From Euperipatoides rowelli (lineage: Eukaryota > Onychophora > Udeonychophora > Euonychophora > Peripatopsidae): a stretch of DNA of 23,040 nt. The position numbers were made by a program, and so were the translations under genes. How positions within the stretch are numbered: position 1 is the stretch's first letter; each line of letters starts with the position of its first letter. The stretch lies in NCBI GenBank assembly GCA_003024985.2, contig PXIH01S0010797.1; one strand, written 5' to 3'. The notes beneath the pieces are model-generated. The model had not been told where the DNA came from, did not search any database, and was given only the letters and a program-made list of their open reading frames with translations. This document shows, in pieces, positions 20,337 to 23,040 of the stretch.

Positions 20337-20340
20337 GTTT

Positions 20341-20844
20341 TAGTTTGCTTAAAATTTTATGAAATAAAGTTTGCAAATATTATTAAATTAATAGAAAAAA
20401 TAATGAAAAATATTAATGTTAAAATTTGTTATATAATGTACCATTTTTTGGGACACTAGGCATGATATGTTATAGGTTTTGTAAAAATGTTTAAAGTGAC
20501 ATTTTCTCAAAATATTTTTTCTGATCTGCATTTAGGAAAACTAATAGTAAGATTATTAAGACGTAATATGTTGTATAATATAATTTCTTCCTTATTGTCC
20601 CTTATTTTTTATGAAATTGCTCAAAACACAGTTGCCTACTTATCGTGCAATCCAATTCAACATTTGTTTCATTTTCGTGCACATTTTTTATCACAATTAG
20701 CATACCTAATTTGGGTTTTATTTACAATAACATAAAGATTTTGTCCATTGTATTGACCTGTTTCTGGTACTCTTTTATTATTGTTTTAGACTTTACAATT
20801 TGATTTCCAACACTTAAACAGTGTAGAGTACTTTGTAAATAATA
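20341..20844. other. Stretch between LINE 5' end and piggyBac relic
   Basis: It contains the downstream flank of the transposase relic. An open plus-strand frame (20487-20735) shows no domain and lies on the opposite strand. Nothing else is recognised; a TTAA-bounded piggyBac end was looked for and not confirmed. Confidence 0.4.
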
Positions 20845-22175
20845 TGTCAAACAAATTTCACACCAAAAATCTAGAGATCCAAAGACTTGCTATCATAAGA
20901 ATGGTATAGATGATCAATTTGCCAAGTATTTTAAACTGCTGCTTCCTATCTGATCACAAAGCATGGCCATCTTGACTTTTTTGAGAGAATGGAACAATGG
21001 TAATTTGGCATGTTTTGATTTGTGTGACCCATACCACCCATAAATTAGTTATATTTAGAGATATTTGGTTGATCAATTTCTTCTCTTTTCTTCTGATCAT
21101 TTGACCATTTTGCTTTAGCTAATGGATATACACAATGTATATTAGATGCCATAGTTGCAATGTTATTGTCCTTCCATCTCACTAGAATGAGATTTTCTGC
21201 AATATCATAGCAATATTCATACTATCCCCTTGTTTATTTTAAACTTTTCACATCTTTAAAAGGAAATTTTTCTACCCGGTTTACATGCAAAGTGCCTGTT
21301 GCACCTAGATCATTTTTTAGTTTAAAATATCTATTAGTACTGGAATAGTAAATAGGTTATTAAAATACGAATCATAATGCAAATTGTTTGACAATTCAGA
21401 AACAAGATCTAAAACAACAGACCTACCCATTCCTACACCAAATAAATCTTCAACTGTTCCTGATCCTTTATATGGATCAAATTGAATTAAGTATCCTTGC
21501 TTTATATTCAGGCACCAATTTTTTTTTTTTTAAAAAAAAATAAAGTGACCCGTCATAGACAGGAGATCTTTATTTTAATTGGGGATGCAGTTACAAACAC
21601 TTGTTCAGGATGTGACAAATTAATACACTAGTTCAATATTAAAAAGTTCATACTTGTTTTCAAGGTTCTTTTGCAAAGAGGCAGCGTACAGGGTTAAAAA
21701 AACTCTGGTACAGGGTTAAAAAAAACTCTGGCGAGGTGGAATCAGCCAGAGAAAAAACCTTTCCATAACTGCCTCAACTTAGACGTGAACCTGAAACGTC
21801 TCAGCTTATGTCGGTCACCCTTGCAGTTAAAATCCGTATTGGATCGCACCACAAGGACTGGATAGGCACCAATTTTTATAAACAAATCAATTAGGTTTAC
21901 CTCAAATGAACTGAATACATTCATGATGTCCCTAATATAGCAACATACTTTTATCAATATAAATTTGCTGTTTTGGAAAGTAAAGCAAAAAAAAAATTCA
22001 TTTAGCCTTGCAAAGAAAGGACATAACTTTGCCATTCTGTCTCTTCTATCTAATTTGGAGTTATCAAACAAAATGCACATGTCGGAAACCTCATACTATA
22101 AATCGCGTGATTATTGGCAGTGGGCTAGCTTTGTAAGTCCTCTACACCATTTAGGTCTTACTCTATCTCAAACTG
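20845..22175 (-). pseudogene. piggyBac-type transposase, decayed and interrupted
   Basis: Family landmarks of the piggyBac DDE transposase appear in order on the minus strand across shifting frames. DNSKLDRRDRMAKLCPFFARLNEFF (about 21995-22065) comes first. ECIQFI-GKPN-FVYK-WC follows, equivalent to the family KQFIRGKPIRFGYKLW, read in another frame at about 21875-21930. After the insertion come GYLIQFDPYKGSGTVEDLFG-type sequence (about 21430-21500), then GATGTLHVNRVEKFPFKD (about 21250-21310). RWKDNNIATMASN (about 21140-21190) matches the RWyDNk.V.l.SN motif, and EEIDQPN and YGWYG correspond to the P-x-x-V..YN..MGGVD region. Last is SLDFWCEICLTYYL near 20850. Several frameshifts and stops are present and the catalytic Asp context is degraded. 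Terminal repeats and TTAA ends were not identified. Confidence 0.85.
21524..21863 (-). mobile_element. Retroposed insertion (SINE-like, 340 bp) inside the piggyBac relic
   Basis: Direct repeats AGGCACCAATTTTT at 21510-21523 and 21864-21877 flank it. On the minus strand the insert begins ATCCAGTCCTTGTGGTGC and ends with an A-rich tail (T-rich at its left edge on the plus strand, with nine A adjacent). It contains a 22-23-bp tandem pair, GTACAGGGTTAAAAAAACTCTG (21686-21707), repeated from 21708. It is GC-richer than its surroundings. Its head does not show a clear A box; GGTTCACGTC near 21780 is only a weak B-box-like sequence. It may be a SINE of another class or a retroposed transcript. Removing it by eye rejoins the transposase reading (W-C-L then N-I-K-Q-G-Y) exactly. 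Confidence 0.78.
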
Positions 22176-22189
22176 GCCCACTGATAAGT

Positions 22190-22259
22190 GGATCATGTAC
22201 CCTAATTAGTATTTAATTAGTAATATTACTAATTATATACTAATTAGAGTACATGATCC
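22190..22259. repeat. 70-bp near-perfect palindrome
   Basis: The arms, GGATCATGTAC...TAATTAGTA... and reverse complement, match in 33 of 35 positions around a centre between 22224 and 22225, with no spacer. The centre reads AGTAATATTACT. It could extrude a long hairpin. It lies just beyond the 5' end of the piggyBac relic, so it may be the product of transposon excision, a short palindromic mobile element, or a terminal structure. Confidence 0.85.
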
Positions 22260-23040
22260 CTCTTACTACTTACATACTGAACAAATTCTTGGCAACCGTC
22301 ACAATTCTGTGACTATGCACACCAAGGCAATGTCCTAAGCCCAATTGTTCACTCACCTAGCATTATTGAATCAAATAGGCCAGTAACCATCACAATTCTG
22401 TAACTATGCATACCAGATCTAAACAATAATAAGCCAGTAGAATGAGAAATTGGACTAGGATAAATTACCATATCCTTAATAAACATTTCTACACTATCAA
22501 CACTTCAGAGCAAGACACAGTATAGAACCATCACAATCCTGTAACTCTGCATCTATAGAGTGAATTGTGTCTGAACACTGATCAAGAGAAATACCATTAA
22601 GAAGAGACATGGTGTAATATTGTGAATATTTATAAATAAATAAATTAACTTAAAAAAAATATCCACATTATTCAGAAAAATCATATGGGAGTCCCTAACT
22701 GAAAAAAAAAAAAATCCATTTTTAATAAAGCCCAATAACCAACACTGACACAAAGGTAAGGATTGTCAGATAAAAAGATTTAATTCTACCCGGCTATTTC
22801 ACTGTTTAGATAGAGCAGCCAGCTAAACCAACTGTCATGCATTACCTAAAAAACATTTAGGCTAGACTATTTCACCAAAAAAATTACTGAAAATTACTTA
22901 AATAGAAATAAGAATCCAAAAATAAATTATCAATAATATATGACTTAACCGCTATGTGACTTATCCATTATGGATAAAATAAGACTATAAAACAACATAA
23001 TACATCCATATTTACATTATGTGTAAACCATTATGTATAA
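22260..23040. other. AT-rich stretch with dispersed 27-30-bp repeat
   Basis: Three copies of an AACCATCACAATTCTGTAAC-type repeat lie at 22294, 22385 and 22526. Otherwise no gene, RNA or element is recognised through the end of the window. Confidence 0.55.
22294..22553 (+). repeat. Three dispersed copies of a 27-30-bp repeat
   Basis: The copies at 22294-22323, 22385-22414 and 22526-22553 share AACCATCACAATTCTGTAAC followed by TATGCATACC, with few substitutions. Spacing is 91 and 141 bp, so they are interspersed, not a simple tandem array. Intervening DNA differs. They may be remnants of one degenerated satellite monomer set or conserved blocks of a longer repeat. Confidence 0.7.

Larger units (their letters stand above)
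17469..20340 (-). pseudogene. Decayed LINE retrotransposon (Tx1/L1-like): ORF1, endonuclease, start of RT
   Basis: Reading from right to left on the minus strand, ORF1-like sequence (about 20336-19460) comes first, with two in-frame zinc knuckles. An ORF2 endonuclease relic follows (about 18870-17850): NVQGMN; then, after a frameshift, LLKQNINIVMLQETKLSLNK (LQET at about 18765); then GVCIIIDKT; then INIWLVNYYAPNNPLLS, matching the family Y-A-P motif; then TSNRLDYCHFRS, matching the R-L/I-D-Y motif; and VSFSYHGALI in place of the SDH motif. Last is the ORF2 pre-RT region (17469-17768). Many stops and frameshifts prevent function. The order ORF1, EN, RT is preserved, so this is one element and not scattered fragments. 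The RT palm and 3' end appear lost or unrecognisable. Confidence 0.8.

Noticed and set aside
22220-22230. Origin of a circular Rep-encoding DNA virus
   Set aside because: The nonamer match is expected within an AT-rich palindrome centre and no Rep gene relic was seen nearby.
1-23040. CRISPR array, bacterial operon, phage or toxin-antitoxin system
   Set aside because: No regularly spaced repeats with unique spacers and no ribosome binding sites with tightly packed genes; introns, SINEs and LINEs show nuclear animal DNA.

Overview
This window looks like ordinary AT-rich intergenic and intronic DNA from an animal, not a bacterial, phage or plasmid segment. The evidence is: a spliced secreted-protein gene with consensus GT/AG introns; tRNA-derived SINEs with target-site duplications; decayed LINE and piggyBac remnants; very long non-coding stretches; and an assembly gap. 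The fibrinogen-domain gene, the Tx1/L1-like LINE and the piggyBac type all suit an aquatic invertebrate. A recurrent AGGCCTA-type word would fit an echinoderm or a similar group, but that is only a hint and the species cannot be fixed from this sequence.

Layout. 1-2595: non-coding, with a possible DNA-transposon terminus at the far left. 2596-8793, minus strand: the first two coding exons of a fibrinogen-related secreted protein, split by a 5.8-kb intron; the rest of the gene should lie left of position 1. That intron holds a tRNA-derived SINE (5137-5426), a duplicated AT-rich segment (around 5782 and 6299), an 18-G tract, the 3' end of a LINE on the plus strand (6580-7314) and a 73-bp tRNA-like retroposed fragment (8346-8418). 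9748-10761, plus strand: short open frames of unknown nature, followed by an N gap (10970-11211). 11835-13320, minus strand: a frameshifted relic of a multi-copy invertebrate protein family with a Cys-rich tail. 14068-15374: a 1.3-kb element with 190-234-bp terminal inverted repeats whose interior carries the relic of a LINE endonuclease. 16091-16252, minus strand: a short hydrophobic frame. 16451-16860: a second tRNA-derived SINE with target-site duplication. About 17460-20340, minus strand: a badly decayed LINE in correct order (ORF1 with two CCHC knuckles, then endonuclease, then the start of reverse transcriptase). About 20845-22175, minus strand: a dead piggyBac transposase interrupted by a 340-bp retroposed insert with a 14-bp duplication. 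22190-22259: a 70-bp near-perfect palindrome. The right end holds only a dispersed 27-30-bp repeat.

How it works together: only the fibrinogen-related gene looks potentially functional. Everything else recognisable is transposable-element debris in nested layers. I see no operon, CRISPR array, defence cluster or other coherent unknown system. The most unusual structures are the inverted-repeat element around LINE sequence, the retroposon nested in piggyBac and the micro-insertion with a target-site duplication.
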